The notes beneath the pieces are model-generated. The model was not told where the DNA came from, did not search any database, and saw only the letters and a list, made by a program, of their open reading frames with translations. The position numbers and the translations under genes were made by a program. Shown here piece after piece: positions 22,685-36,100 of a stretch of 64,000 nucleotides of DNA. The first letter of the stretch is position 1. The number at the start of each line of letters is the position of its first letter. The stretch is from Eleusine coracana subsp. coracana (taxonomy: Eukaryota; Streptophyta; Magnoliopsida; Poales; Poaceae), in NCBI GenBank assembly GCA_032690845.1, contig CM064417.1, positions 17,824,501-17,888,500 on the forward strand, given 5' to 3'.

Positions 22685-23189
22685 TGTTGGAGATATGCCC
22701 AAGAGATAATACGGATTTGATCCGTATGTGAGGTTCATACGGATATTGATTCGTGAGGGATTAGTATACTAATGGACCAACTAGTTGAGCCCATTAGAAG
22801 GGTCTATTTAAGTGGAGGAGGGATTAAGGCTTAGGGTACTCCTCCAATCAAGAAACTCTGGCCACTGCCACCTCCCTCCCTCTCTCCTACATCACCCTAA
22901 GTCGTGCCGCTGGTGCTAGCACACCGCGCACGACCTTTAGCCTTGTACATGTGGATACCGCAAGGAGGCACTGCAGTTGTAGTGCTTTGGCTAGACTAGG
23001 AGGAGACGGCTGCTGTGAACGACTATATTCTCTACATCGACCCACGACTATATTGGATATTGCTTCTCCAACCTTGCTTCCGCTCCGTCTGCGCGTCTAG
23101 TGGTAATGATCTATGATTCCCTCCTGCAAGGTTTCCTAGGTGAACGATAGAAATTGTTTCTATCTATCGTAGCCTTCCGTTCCCTTACA
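22685..23189 (+). repeat. 5' LTR of Copia A
   Basis: It starts TGTTGGAGATATGCCC, holds a TATTTAAG box near 22,804, and ends CCCTTACA directly before the primer site. The left flank GTTGG is the presumed TSD; its partner is outside the window. Confidence 0.85.
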
Positions 23190-23190
23190 G

Positions 23191-23206
23191 TGGTATCAGA
23201 GCCGAC
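23191..23206 (+). other. Primer binding site of Copia A
   Basis: TGGTATCAGAGCCGAC is complementary to the 3' end of plant initiator-Met tRNA and begins one base after the LTR end, as in most plant Copia elements. Confidence 0.9.
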
Positions 23207-23891
23207 CTTGTGTAGTTGTAGATATGGATCTTGCGCATATAATGAATATGCTTGTGTAATAGATATGATCTATTGCATGTTTCTGTACGGGTTGATAAAA
23301 TCAATCGGTCATTAGGAGGGTCTCATAAGGTTATGAGATGATAGCGTCACATGTGTCCTTGATATGTTCGTGCTCTTTCTCCATGCGCTTGCAATATGTC
23401 TCTTCTGGCTGGAATCACCATCGGGACTAACTGCATATGCCAGTAGATAGAGCCGACAAGATCAGGAGTATATGACGCGGTCCACTCATAGAAACCTAAT
23501 GAAAATACGAGGCATTGCGAATAATTCAAAATTGGCTAGATGTGATCTATCCGATGAGATTTTCATTGAGATTTCATGGATACGATCTATGTAATCCTGT
23601 GAGGTTTTCAGGGCGCCTAGATGGTTATACCCCTTATGATTCACACGATAAAATCCGTTCTTGCCTAACTTGTTTTTGTAGAAAATATTGTGAATGGTAT
23701 GGCCTAGATTATGTATGCGATGCATGTTTGTGTTCTTCCATGGCCTGCGAGTCATGTTTAAAACAGTCAGGTTGAGGCTGTCATATTCAACCTGTCATAT
23801 TATTGTATAGTGACATGCGTGTCGACTTCTGATGCTTGATTTCTTCATGTAATTCACTACTAGCTATTAGATGTAGTAGCTTAGTACTTAT
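23207..23891 (+). other. 5' leader of Copia A (continues at 49,387-50,038)
   Basis: Non-coding leader between primer site and gag. It is broken by Copia B after CTTAT (23,887-23,891) and resumes after the second CTTAT (49,382-49,386) with TCATGGAGGTCGAATTTGG, a phrase typical of this kind of leader. Short open frames here are not supported as genes. Confidence 0.7.
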
Positions 23892-25815
23892 TGAAAGGAC
23901 CGAGTGACCGAGGGGGGGGGGGATGAATTGGGAACTCACTATATGTACCAAATTCGTCAATTCCTAAAACTAAACACTCAATCAACTCCTATAGTAGTTC
24001 TAGTGGTGATCACTCTAGCAAGAGTGTAATCCTATGAAAGGAAAGGCATCCTATGCATATTAGTAGATCACACAAGGCAAACAACTCCTATGCAAGCTAG
24101 TAATAAAAAACACGTGAAAGCACACAACAGGATAGCAAAGGAGCCTACTCATGCAAAGCTACAAGATAAAGAACTAAATCACACAAGCATAAGTAGCACG
24201 ATACATACAAGGGTGATCAATCAAGCCAAAGCAACTCCTATGCATTCTAGTGATCAAATGCGGAAGCTTAAACACTACTAGCAAGCAAGAAGCCTATTCA
24301 TGCAATTCTACAAGTCAACTAGAACAAGGTAAGCACACAAGCATGAATGGCATGGTATGTAAATGCAAAAAGGTAAAACATCATATTAAGGACAGGGTCA
24401 AGGAATGCTCATAATTTTTTTCCGAGGTCTCGGAAGGATGGCGCCTTCCTCTAATCCTCGTTAGACCACTCCCGCCAGAGTCCGATCCCTCCCGCTACCA
24501 AGTGGAGTTCTCGTACACGAGCCCGCAATCACTCCCGGAGTGAAGACACGGTTGCAACATCACTGCCAGCATGGCACAAGTTCGCCTCCCTCGAGAACTT
24601 GCCAAACTCCCCAAGCCGACACGACCGCTCACTATCGATGCCCCTTTCAATGACGGGCTCTAATTGTGTACAAACTTGTGATGACCTTCATAACCAATCA
24701 CGATAGGCTTCATCACCGACAGCTAACCAGTCTAGGTCTCACCATAGACCAAGAGTAATAGCCGAGATCACACCGTCAAGGATGCCATAGCCTTAGATGT
24801 GGATAGATTCTCAAGTTACTCTCACTAGCACTCTTAAGATATCTAATATCCTCTCCTAGTGCTTCTCTCTTTTCCTTTTGGCTTCCAATAGATGGTCCCA
24901 GCAATCCTAATGGCCAAGAGAGGTCTCCAAGACCCCAGCAACGAGTTTATATAGGCTTACAACCTCAAACTAGTCATTGCTCCATGAAAGCAGCTTTCTG
25001 GGCACAGTGATCGTACAGTCCGGCCACTCCTTGATCGGACCGTCTGATCTTCATCTGGATGGCTCCTCCAGAGCTGTTGGCTCTTTCCCTAACTGATTTC
25101 CATATGAACTGGACCGTCCAGTCAGTAGACTAGACCGTCCGGTCTCTCCAGCTTTCGCTCATTCCAGAGAGTGTCAAAAGTTGTTCCTCTCTGTTTTCGC
25201 TCCCATCCATACAGACCAGACCGTCCGGTCCATAGACCGTACTGTCCGGTCTCTATGGACCTTCACGCTGATAGATTCCTTGCAGTTCATCTCTCTGATC
25301 TTCTGATGACCGTATAGTCCGGTCTCTCCAGACTTTCTGTCCGGTCACTCTGTACAGAAGCTGAAACTTTTTATCCTTGCTTGACTTTGTTTCACGGTTT
25401 CTTCCAATAGCTTCTTGGCTTCTCCACTGTCATCTAGTGCCTGTGATATCCCTGAGAATCCATACACATCACCAACTAGTGTGACCTAAGAGACATGACC
25501 TAAACCCCTTGATAGTCCGATTTTTCCTAAGGACTCAAAGCCCTAACAACTAGACAAGTGTTCCAAACACTTGCTCCTAGCTTGTCCTTAGCCTTGATCC
25601 ATCTCCATCAACCCTTCGACTCCATCAAGCTCACCAAGCTCCATGCTTGTGGTCATTGTCATCAACCGCCAAGGCAACCAACAACGATCATCATTAAGTA
25701 GAAGAGGTTTCCTACACGCACAACACTCGTGTAGACATTAGTCACATTTCATGTTTGTCATTCATCACAAAAATATTCATACCTTGGGGTGACCTCAATG
25801 GTCATGATTCTTACA
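23892..25815 (-). repeat. 3' LTR of Copia B
   Basis: On the minus strand it starts TGTAAGAATCATGACC (at 25,815) and ends CGGTCCTTTCA (at 23,892) after a C-rich run. It is about 1.92 kb and matches the split 5' LTR and both LTRs of B'. The U3 part holds repeated GACCGxxCGGTC units (about 25,000-25,330). Confidence 0.93.
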
Positions 25816-25830
25816 ATCCCCCCCTTTTTA
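25816..25830 (-). other. Polypurine tract of Copia B
   Basis: The minus strand reads TAAAAAGGGGGGGAT just before the 3' LTR, the primer for plus-strand DNA synthesis. The matching tract in B' is at 47,142-47,155. Confidence 0.85.
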
Positions 25831-26072
25831 GTGATGGATGACAACCACTACTTATGATGATCCAAAACAAACGAGTCCCAAAAGAAATAGAAGGAAGGGA
25901 CAAAAGACTCGAACAAAAGCAAGGAACCAAGAGAAAAGAAAGGTTTAAAAGGATTATCTTGGTCCTTACCTTGGAAGTAGTCTCCCCCTTGGAATATGCT
26001 AGGTGTTGAGGGAGAACTACCCAAATACGTGGCGCACTTGTTGTTGAGCTTGAGTTGAATTTGGCGCCCGCC

Positions 26073-26368
26073 ATGGTGCCATGGTAGTTGATCTTATTGA
26101 CGTAGACACGCACCATGGACGTAGACGTTGATGTCGGTGTAGATGTTCATTGTTGTTGTAGATATGCACCATTGTCTCGATCATCTTCATTTGGCCATCT
26201 CTCCTTCATGTGATCCCACCATGGTGCCATGGTAGTTGATCTTGTTGACATAGACACGCACCATGGATGTAGATGTTCATGTCGATGTAGATGTTCATTG
26301 TTGTTGTAGACATGCACCTTTGTCTCAATCATCTTCATTTGGTCATCTCTCGTTCATGTGATCTTCAT
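26073..26368 (-). repeat. Two-copy 148-bp tandem repeat in the 3' region of Copia B
   Basis: Two units begin ATGGTGCCATGGTAGTTGAT at 26,073 and 26,221 and each ends in CATGTGATC. The same region of B' carries a different tandem repeat of 56 bp, so it is an unstable minisatellite zone of this family. Confidence 0.8.
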
Positions 26369-26583
26369 GTTCTTCTCCCCTTTTGGGTATATCTTCATAT
26401 TCTTCTCCCCCTTTGTGCTCGACTTAACTTTTTGGATCTTCATGTTCTTCTCCCCCTTTGTCACCTATCACAAAAAACCAAAAACCAAGACCAAAGCACA
26501 AGAGAACCAAGGAGCAAATAATAAATGACAAGAGTTAGAAAACTCCCCCTTTCCTTGTGCTCCTCCTTGGTCATGATGGCTTT

Positions 26584-27763
26584 TGTTGGTAGTTCTTACG
26601 ATCACAGATAGATCCGCAAGCGCACGGATACCGATATAGCACTTCACCTAGGAGTATTCCAGGTTATCGAATCACAGGGAACGTGTGTATTAATCTTCTA
26701 AGCTAGTCCGTCCAAGGACAACAAGAATATGGTAGGCAGAGGGTAGAGAGGATTCCTATGATCAAGGATCCTATGATAAGGTAGGTTCAGTCTATACTGC
26801 TTACTTCGGGCACCGGTTTACCCCTGCATCCACAGGAGACTTCGGCCAACAGCTCTACAACGTACCCAAACATGGAGGATTACTAAGGCCGGATAGGGCT
26901 GTCACCACCTACCGACTACCTCCACAAACCGTGGGACGCGCGGCAAACAAAGGCAACCTCTAGCCTAGACACCACGTCTACACTATCAATTACTATCAAA
27001 GTCTCGGTACCATGCGTATAGAAGACTAAGATACTCTAACTAAATAGAGCAATGATCTTGTAAGCAATAAAGGAAAGAACTTACTTAAATACCAAAGAGA
27101 AAACATGAACACTTACTTGAAAAGGAAAGCATCTGCCGAGGTACAAGCGTGGGGAAGATCACCGACAAGCCCGACGTTTCCTCGAACTCGCCCTCACTCT
27201 TTCCCTATTTTCTAAGCACTTTGGCAGTGCTAAAGCCTTTTAAGTAGAGCTCTAAACTCTCTTGTTGTGTGTGTTGGGAGTGGAGGCACTCCCCTCCTTT
27301 TATAGGTCCTAAAGACGGCTCCTGGAGGTGGTAACTCCCGCCTTAAGGAGGAGAACCGATGTAGGAAAGGCGATGGGGAACCACCAAAGAAAGATGGGCC
27401 CCATTGGGCCGACTCCACCTTCGGCCGAACATGGGTGGGGCCAATGGCCCCCACTATTCTCTGGCGCACTGATAGGTGGGCCCTCTTGTCCCGTGACACC
27501 CGTAGGTCGGTTGTTGAGGCGGTATTCTTCTGTAGGTAGGTCATTCAATCCGTGTGCTGTCCTCTGATTGGTCGGGAGTGTGTTTCCTCATCAAATTACT
27601 TATGCTTTCCTTCTAATATGTGGATAAATCACCTACATACAAATATTCACCAACACTTGTGAAAATTGTTAGTAATAAACTCCTACCACTATGTTGGTTA
27701 TTTATTTTATATGTTTTATGTAGACAATTGACGGTCGGATTTGGCATTTAAGGACCGTCAACA
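26584..27763 (-). mobile_element. Solo LTR F of a Gypsy-type family, inside Copia B
   Basis: The 1,180-bp insert begins TGTTGGTAGTTC and ends GGACCGTCAACA on the plus strand, flanked by GCTTT (26,579-26,583) and GCGTT (27,764-27,768). The uninterrupted site in B' reads the complement of GATGGCGTTCCCC, which supports the insertion. On the minus strand it starts TGTTGACGGTCC and carries a GTATCCGTGCGCTTGCGG block. The two LTRs of element C share both features, so F is an LTR of a related family. No internal region is present. Its GC-rich central frames are not genes. Confidence 0.8.
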
Positions 27764-27768
27764 GCGTT

Positions 27769-28357
27769 CCACCATAGATCCCCCTACACACATGACTCAA
27801 CAAAATATTTTTTCAAGTATGCAAAAGTTAGTTGTTAGTGTGTTGGGACTGTATGAGTCACTTGTGTTTGAACCACGTGAGTATATTTAACCTCGGAACT
27901 CGTTTGACCATGACTCAATGGGCATGAAACACAAAGATCACTATGTGATCATCTAGAGGGTCATATACTTACATTGTAAATAAGCAACTCCCCCTAGAAA
28001 CATGCTTAGAAGCATGTAAGGTATCATGATGCAAGAATGCATGAATGCAAAGACTGCAAATGCAACAAGTATACAAATGCATGATGCGATGCTAAAAGAA
28101 AGAGAGAGAAAGACTACAAACAAAAGTGCCAACAATGAGTTGTTCCCTTCTCGAGCTTACTCATAATGGACCATTTTTCAAAGCCTTGGGCATATCCTGA
28201 ACCACCTTCCCAAACTTAACACATGTCCATTGCTATCTCAAGGAGGTCCGAAGTGGACCTACAAGAGGAAGAGAAACAAGCACAAAACAAAGGCAGAAAC
28301 AACAAACAAAGCAAACAAAGGCTATACATATTTACAAAAGACAAGGTTTAGGATTAC
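27769..28357 (-). other. 3' untranslated region of Copia B
   Basis: Non-coding DNA between the RNase H stop and the insertion site of F. It matches the same region of B' at about 45,770-46,340 in opposite orientation. Confidence 0.75.
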
Positions 28358-29575
28358 TCATGTGAAGTTTGAAAGGTCAAGAACATTGAGTTCTCCCCTT
28401 ACCTTCCTGAAGGTCTTCTCGTCGAGAGGCTTGGTGAAGATATCTGCCAATTGTTCATGAGTCCGCACACTCACCAATTCAATGTCCTTCTTCTCAACAT
28501 GGTCTCTTACGAAGTGATGTTTGACTTGAATATGCTTTGCATGACCATGATCTTCTGTTTTGAGAGCCATCTTGATTGTCGTCTCACTATCACAATATAG
28601 TGGCATTTGAGTGTAGTTGAGGCCGTAATCCCACACCGTTTGCCACATATAGAGAAGTTGGGCACAACACGCTCTTGCTGCCATGTACTATGCTTTAGCT
28701 GTAGATAGAGCCGTCGAGTTTTGCTTCTTTGAGCTCCAAGATACAAGAGATCTTCCAAGAAATTGGCAACCTCCCGATGTGCACTTCCTATTCACCTTGC
28801 AACCCATGAAGTCCGAGTCCGAATAGCCAAGTAACTCAAAGCTTGTTCCTCTAGGATACCACAATCTCATGGTAGGTGTGTACTTGAGGTATCTAAGTAT
28901 CCTCTTCACGGCCTTCAAGTGTGACTCCTTTGGATTTGCTTGGTAGCATGCACACAAGCACACACTAAACATGATATCCGGTCTTGAGGCAGTGAGATAG
29001 AGCAAAGAACCAATCATTGATCTATAGAGCCTAGGGTTCACATATTTTCCCTTCACATCATCATCCAAAGGTTTGCTTGTCGCCATAGGTGTATTCAAAG
29101 GCTTGCAAGTTTCCATGTTGAATCTCTTGAGAAGGTTCTTGGTATAATTTTTTTGGTAGATGAAGTTTCCTTCTCTCAATTGCTTGACTTGAAAACAAAG
29201 GAACAAATGCAACTCTCCAATCATTGACATTTGGAATTCCCTTGCCATCATCTCCTGAAACTCTTCATTGAACTTCTCATTGGTTGATCCATAGATGATA
29301 TTATCCACATAGGCTCTCAAACTTCCCGGGCTTCCTCCTCTTCTTGAGAATGTAGCAAGTGTAGCCAAAGACCCAAAAATAGGAAACATTCAGTTTCCAT
29401 CCAACTAATAGCTCATAGGGTGTCTTTTTCAACTAATGATGGAGATATACGTGGTTTGAAGTGTAGCAAGCCGCGTTGATTGCTTCAGCCCAAAACCTCT
29501 CATGAGTCCCATACTCATCAAGCATTGCACGGGCTAGAGTGATGAGTGTCTTGTTCTTCCTCTCCACTACTCCAT
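28358..29575 (-). pseudogene. Copia B pol: integrase end fused to RT, and RNase H
   Basis: The minus strand carries an integrase end (ERKNKTLITLA zone, 29,400-29,575), then a deletion junction near 29,310 where KPGKFES runs straight into YVDNIIYGS of the RT, then the RT end, the GSLLYLTASRPDIMFSV block, and RNase H (YSDSDFMGC, SWSSKKQNSTALS; stop at 28,358). The fingers and palm start of the RT are missing. The catalytic YVDD box reads YVDN, so the second catalytic Asp is lost. A frameshift separates 28,688 from 28,684. The enzyme could not work. Confidence 0.9.
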
Positions 29576-29576
29576 T

Positions 29577-30541
29577 CTACTCGAGAATATATGTAGTAGA
29601 GAATTCATACTTGATTCCCTTTTTGTCACAATATTCCTCCATAATTGTGTTCTTGAACTCAGTCCCATTATCACTTCTTATCTTCACAATGCTAGCCTTG
29701 AATTCATTCTTTGCTCTCCTTGCAAACTTTCTGAAGATATCACTTGCTTGAGACTTGTCCACAAGAAAGAAGGTCCAAGTGTATTTTGTGAAGTCATCCA
29801 CAATCACCAAACAATAGAGATTGCCTTCTAGACTCTTGTAATTTGTTATCCTAACAAGTCCACATGCAAGAGCTCTAGAGGAGGAGATGTTGACATGAAA
29901 GATTTGGTGGGGTGTGAAGATGCAACATGCTTTCCAGCTTGACAAGTACTACATAGTCTATCCTTCTCAAATGTGACATCCTTGATTCCTTCCACTAGAT
30001 TCCTCTTGACCACTTTCTTAAGCTGACTCATCCCAATATTTGCCAATCTTCTATGCCACAACCATCCCTTGGTTGCCTTAGTGAATAGGCAAGTACTTGG
30101 TGGCATATTGCTAGATTTAAAGTCTATGACATACAAGTTTCCATGTCTTACTCCATGAAATACTAGCCCTTTCTTTGCATTTTCAACCATTGCACCATCC
30201 TCATCAAATGTACACTTGAATCCCATGTCACAAAGCTGACCAATAGACATGAGGTTGAAGTTGAGGGTTTCCACAAGAAAGACCTTGGAGAGATGGAGGT
30301 CATTCGTGATAGCCACCTTGCCCGAGCCTCTAACTCTCCCTTTGGAGTTGTCCCCAAAAGTCACCTTCTCACTGTCTTCGTCTTCATCAATGTTGGTGAA
30401 CATGGTTGGCTTCCCGGTCATATGTTGGGTGCACCCACTATCAAGTATCCTATGAGTGCCTCCGCTCTTGTAGTTGACCCTAGTAGCAACCATAAGATAA
30501 ATAATAGAGGAAGAAGGGTTAGTATCCAAAGCATTGCTCAA
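29577..30541 (-). pseudogene. Copia B protease, GAG-pre-integrase and integrase N-terminal part
   Basis: It holds the aspartic protease motif ILDSGCTQHMTG, the zinc-binding WLWHRRLANIGM ... LCSTCQAGK region (HHCC), the first integrase Asp (LLHVDLLG) and the second (RSDNGTEF). Two overlapping frames (29,846-30,541 and 29,577-29,945) show a frameshift near 29,850. It continues towards the truncated integrase end at 29,575. Confidence 0.9.
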
Positions 30542-30544
30542 TTG

Positions 30545-31704
30545 ACTTGCACTAACCTCATCATGTCAAACCATGAGACCATCCTTATAATTAGGGATTC
30601 TTGCAATCTCTTCTTGAAGTCTTCTCCTTATAGGATGGTTGGGAGCATGATACCTCTAGTGTACATAACCATCCCCATATGCACATTGTCGAGGTCAACG
30701 TAGTAGTGGGGAGGATCATGAAGTCTAGTGACGTGCTCAACCACGTGTCCCACTTGTGTGTGGAGCACAATTATCATCTCATTGCTGTCTCAATTGAGAG
30801 CTCATGTCTTCTGTTGATCACCTCTTCAAGCAAGAAACCCCTCTCAGAAGTTGTGTTTTACAGGAGGCACTTGTCAATTACTTCATGTGGTGGAATCCTC
30901 CGTAGACCTCTAAAAGAGTTAACCCTACACACAAGATCATAAATGCTCAAGAGAGTCTCACAAAGGTTGTCATTCGGATTTCTCACAAATTCATCAAATT
31001 GAAAGAAGAGATCCTCTTGGCGAGCTCGACGAAAATGCCAATGTCGATCTTGTAGTGGAGGACGTGGAGGCGCCGGAGCAGCAGTGGTGACGTTGATCAT
31101 CTCAAATGATCGTGTGAGCATTGTTGTCAGCGCTCCCCCTACACCATTGCGTGGTCCACCCAAAGTGCTTGGAGTAGAACTTGGAATGGCACTTGAGGTA
31201 GAGCTTGATGAAGTGCTTGATGAAGAGCTTGGTGTAGGTCTTGATCCGAAGGGGTTGTAGAAGCTGTTGCAAGACAATCTTGTGGAGGGATCAACAAAGT
31301 TTGAGCTTGAAGCTACTTCTTTTCCTTTGCTTGAATATGCTTCATTGTTTACCTTGAATGTCTTCTTCACTGACAAGCTTGCAGTGATCTCCTCATCCTT
31401 GAAGAGCAGCCCGATCACATCATCATCGGAGAGGTTCTTGTCCATGATGAGATCAAGGGTGATGTAGAGGAGCTTGCTGCTAGGGAGCAAGGTGAGGATC
31501 TTCTCAACAATCAATATATTTGGGAGCTTGGAAGGTCCTTCAGTTGCTTCAGGCCTATCCACGATTCCTTTGCAAGCGAATAAGAGAGTCAAGTAAGTCC
31601 TCATTCTCATAAGCATGAAAAGCAAAGAACTCCTCAACAAGTGACTCACTAGCAAGACCAATAAAAGGCTCACAATCATCATCAATGTAGTCATGCTAGA
31701 AGAG
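30545..31704 (-). pseudogene. Copia B gag, second part
   Basis: The minus strand encodes an acidic and Ser-rich segment (GLLFKDEEITASL, then SSSSSTSSSSTSS) and a further gag-like stretch (QEDLFFQFDEFVRNPNDNL, about 30,860-31,000). The start of gag lies at 37,983, on the other side of element C. B' lacks about 580 bp of this part. I see no zinc knuckle in either copy. Confidence 0.75.
31700..31704 (+). repeat. Left target-site duplication of element C (AAGAG)
   Basis: AAGAG here and at 37,717-37,721 bound element C. The empty site in B' (complement of CTTGCTCTTCTAGC, about 41,783-41,812) confirms the duplication. Confidence 0.93.
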
Positions 31705-33168
31705 TGTTGACGGTCGTTAATTACCAATTCTGACCGTCAATATAGCCATAAATAAGGAAAGACTTAGCATTTCATACACGCATGTTAGCTAGGAATAATA
31801 AGATTCCACTTGTCCTTGGAGATTTTTGTGCATGCAGAGAATATATATAAAAGGAGTGGAGAAATCGAGCAAGATCCGTGAAATAACATTTCAACCAATG
31901 GGAGAGCGCCAACCGGACTCCCCACGGATCAATGACATGGCTGCACAGGATTCCTACGGAGAATACTAACCTAAATCAGAAGAGGACCCATCTGTCAACC
32001 ACCTCAAGAAAGAACAGGACCAACAGGCCCAACTCTAGGTCAGGTGACCGGGCCCTCTGGTCGGCCGACCGGGTCTTGAGGCCTTTTCGGTCGGGCTTCC
32101 ACGTGTCAGCTCCTCAGCCCTTTGGCAACGTCTGTGCATGGTGGTTCCATGGCAGTTACTCTTTAGTACTGACCTATGGCCCCTATAGATAGAAGGGGAG
32201 AGCTCCACTACAACACACACACCAAGAAGTATTTTCCTCTCTTGCATGTAGTTGTAGTTCCAAGGCTCTAGTAGAGTTAGGCTTAGAATAGAGCTATTCT
32301 CTAGTTCCCTAGTCTTGGGAGAATTCAGTATGGCTCAGGTATCTTATTCTCTTTGTAAGACTTTATTCTATTTAGTGATATTACTCTTTCCATATAGTCT
32401 TGCTTTCATTAAGCGTTCCTTGTTTGGTTATGGATCCTTATCATGCTTATTTGATAGAGTAATTATAGTCTTGCTATATAGTTATGATTGGGATATGCAT
32501 TCCTTGTTTGGTTGCATGTCTCATTCATATGCACAGTTGTTATTATGCCCTCATAATAGTGATGTATGCTTACTATACTACTCTGATCATCATACACCTA
32601 CACAATAGCACGAATATAACATCTATTTACATACTTAGGTTGATTGTTTTATGTGCAAGCATAGATCATCGTTTGCTATATTAGTGAATGCTTTAGCTAT
32701 AAGACTCTGGATAAAGAAGGATGTTCTTGCGCGAGGCTAAAGTAGTAACTGATAGCGTAGACATGGTGTCTAGGCTAGAGGTTACCTTTGATTGCTGTGT
32801 ATTCTACAGTCGTAGAGGTAGACGGTAGGTGGTGATAACCCTATCCGCCCTTAGTAATCCTCCATGTTCGGATATGTAGTAGAGTTATAAGCGGGAGTCG
32901 CCTGGCAATCCAGGGGTAAGCCCGTACCCGAATTGCTTGAGTACATAAGTGTTGACCTTAGTCATGTATGTGTATGTGTAGATGAATGCTATGCAACTAT
33001 ATAGAAGCACAATAGGAACTTAGCTCTTTTCTTTGTTCTTTCTCCACTTGGCTTACGATGTATAGTAGAGTGGAATCTTCTGTGTGTCACACTACCCCTG
33101 CATATTAGCTTTAACCCTGTTAGGACATTGGTCTATTGTTACGATATGATTATGGACATAGTAATTTA
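31705..33168 (+). repeat. Left LTR of element C (3' end missing)
   Basis: It matches the right LTR up to GGACATAGTAATT. It carries about 550 bp (about 32,450-32,975) that the right LTR lacks, including a segment of the GCGGGAGTCGCCTGG type. The arms TTGACGGTC and GACCGTCAA at its start can pair. Confidence 0.85.
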
Positions 33169-36100
33169 ATCTTGAGAAGGTCCCAACCCTGTTAGAACTT
33201 CATGAAGAATCCCAAATCAATCTTGAGAAGGTCCCAACCCTTCTCAAGAACAATTTATCGGTAGTTGAACCAGTCATCATCACACCACTTCAAGCTGGTG
33301 TGAAGTGGAGTTATCCGCATCTTCATCTCCGAGATCAGACATCACATCAGTGAGCTTAACGCCATGGAGAAAAGTCCCGTCCGTCGGACTTTAAACTGAC
33401 GAACCCTCACCGACAGGATAGGCGGTATTTATCTCATATTTCCCTTCTTAGTTTGGATTTCCATCAATTCGATTTTCCTTTGCATATTTGAATTCTTCGA
33501 CCACATTAGCATGTTTGGATTTTACACTGCATGTTGGAATTTTTTCCAACCCAATTTTTTAAAAAATGGATTTTTCGGAGATTATCTTTTTGAGATTTTG
33601 GGTTTGCAGATAGATTGAAAATGTTTTTCTTTGAAACATATTTTCTTTGTTGTGGGCCACCACCAGTGGAGCCCACTGCCAGAGTAGTGGACCAGAGGGG
33701 TCAGCCCCTGGTCAAGCAACCAGACCATTTGGTTCGCCGACCAGAGAGCAACGACTCTCTAGCCCCACTTGCCCCAAAGGCTAGAAGATAACGGTCACTC
33801 TTCAAATTGACCTTCGCTATGCTCTGCTATTTAAGGCAATGGCCGGGAGAGGGAGTTATTCACTTCATTCACATTTTTCACCTCTCTGCTTTGCTCTAGT
33901 CATTTGCTTCCATTTTCTCCATGCTCTTGCAATGTTCAACACTCCGAGATTCCACCAAAAATATTTGCTTTGATTCTCAATTGCATTTACAAGTTGGTTT
34001 GACATTTGCAAGAGTTTCCAACGGAGTTTTTGTTTGGTGTTTCACTAACCTTAACCCCCATTCTAGTTGCTCTAGTGTTTGGTTCGCTCACAAGTGCAGC
34101 AACAAAAAGGGTGAAGGCTGCTTAAAAGAAGGTGAAAGGTAAGTTGGCAGGAAGCTCAAGCAATGCACCAATCGAAGCAAGTCCTACACCGTTAATGGTG
34201 TACAACACGAGCGCACACCGCCATCGGCTGATGAAGGATGTACCCATGGAGGAAACATAAATGGAGGAAGAAGCTACGGCCTTGCCGGATGCATGCAACA
34301 TCGATATTAAGCTTCTGTTCAACAACAACCTCAACTCAGTTGGAAAGATAGAACGTGATATTCTTTGGGCTGTCACCGGCCGGTCTTACACTCTTACGCG
34401 AGGGTATGATCCGGACTTTCCTTCCAAGAAAGGTATAGATAAAAACTTTGCTACTGTCTTCCTTACTGTAGGGTGAAATGCTTTATTGCCGGTAATTGAG
34501 ACTTGCTCGTGCTTGCTCATAATCCAGTTTCTATGTACCCTTGGCTTGGATGACAAGAGGAATTTATTTTAGTTCACCGGAATTAAATTCTCTCTGGCAT
34601 GGAGGCAATTTAGTGACATGCTAGGCTTTTCTTCCTTATGCGCTTTAAACTAGGTGCTGCATCTGAGTGTTTTTTAAAAAGCACATTTTGGGAGGATCTC
34701 GGCAATCATGTTGCGCTTGGCCTAGAACAAGTAATGTCCATAATCCTACCTTGCGTTCTTTGTAACAGTGGATGACTATGACTCTATTTCCTAAAAGAAA
34801 GATCTTAGGACCATGCCTGATAATAAAATTAAATTTTTATTCTGCATGGTTAATAAGATTGAAATTTCACTAGTCATAGCCATGGTTAGATAATGGATTA
34901 AGAGCCTTGCACAAATATATAAAATTGAATGAACATCTTTTATCTCTCGCCTTGCACGTAATCTGGGGCTGCTCAATCGAGCTGAATTTGGTGCCTTCAC
35001 CAAATGTCCGCTTTTATCTAGGCGAGAAGTATATTTGGTCGGGGCATGCTCTTAAGTATGCTCTCAATGGCTCTTTGATTTATTTCTTCTCTGGTTATGC
35101 GAATGAGATTCGGTTACCTAATCCGGATTATCATTTATATAACCATAGGAAATAACAGTTCCACTGCAAATGACCACCATTCAAGTGAGCAGAAACCAGC
35201 TTTGGGGGAGTCCCTCCCCCCTAAATGTGAGGTAACTTGTATCATTTCCCTTTCCAATCACCACATGCTTGATAAAACTAAAAACAACCAAAAATATTTG
35301 TTTCCCTTTCACATGCATGATAAAAATAAAACATAAATTTGCTTTTTCAATGCGCGGTATGAATGCATAAGGTTTCCTATGTTGAGATGATGAATAGTGG
35401 CTCTGTCTTTTATTCCTTTCATATGCCCGATTTACAACCTAGCACTCTATCTAGTTTTGGTTTGTTGGTATGATTAAATTTCACCTCAAACACACTAGTG
35501 GGTAGCACAAGCATTATCCTGTCCAGGTTGTTGGATATGATATAGTCAGTGAGGCTGCTATGATCTTGCTCAACTTGTGAAACTTGACACCTGGAGAATT
35601 AATTTGATAAAAAGGACAAGTTCCTTAGTGATATAAATTCCTACCGCATCCATATGTTGTTCTATATTGCAAAACCTTCTACATATGCTACTTGTATTTT
35701 TATTGGGCCTTGCCAAAATTGTGTGACCCTAGTGAGAAATATTTTCTGCATTTATGATCAAGTCTGCACACATCACGCTAAGTTTCCACACTAGAAATTA
35801 GCAATTATCCATGTCACACCATCCATCCACAAAATAAAGACTTTGTCTTCGTGATTGATCTCTCCCCAAGGCAATCAAGGTTATGGCCATAAAAAAAAAG
35901 AGAGAGAAATAGATTCTTGCTCCATGAAGCGCTTGATAAGAAAAACTCTTGCTCCATGAAGAGCTTGAGAGAAAAAGAAAGAAAGAAAAGATAGCCAATA
36001 CTTCCAAATAAAGGGAGAGACAAATAAAAAGAGTCTCCATTCGACTCCACCATATCCACCACACATGCACATCTTGATCATGCTTGTAGGAAATGCTTTC

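Noticed and set aside
27230..27567. Pro/Gly-rich frames on both strands
   Set aside because: They lie in solo LTR F and reflect GC-rich LTR sequence.
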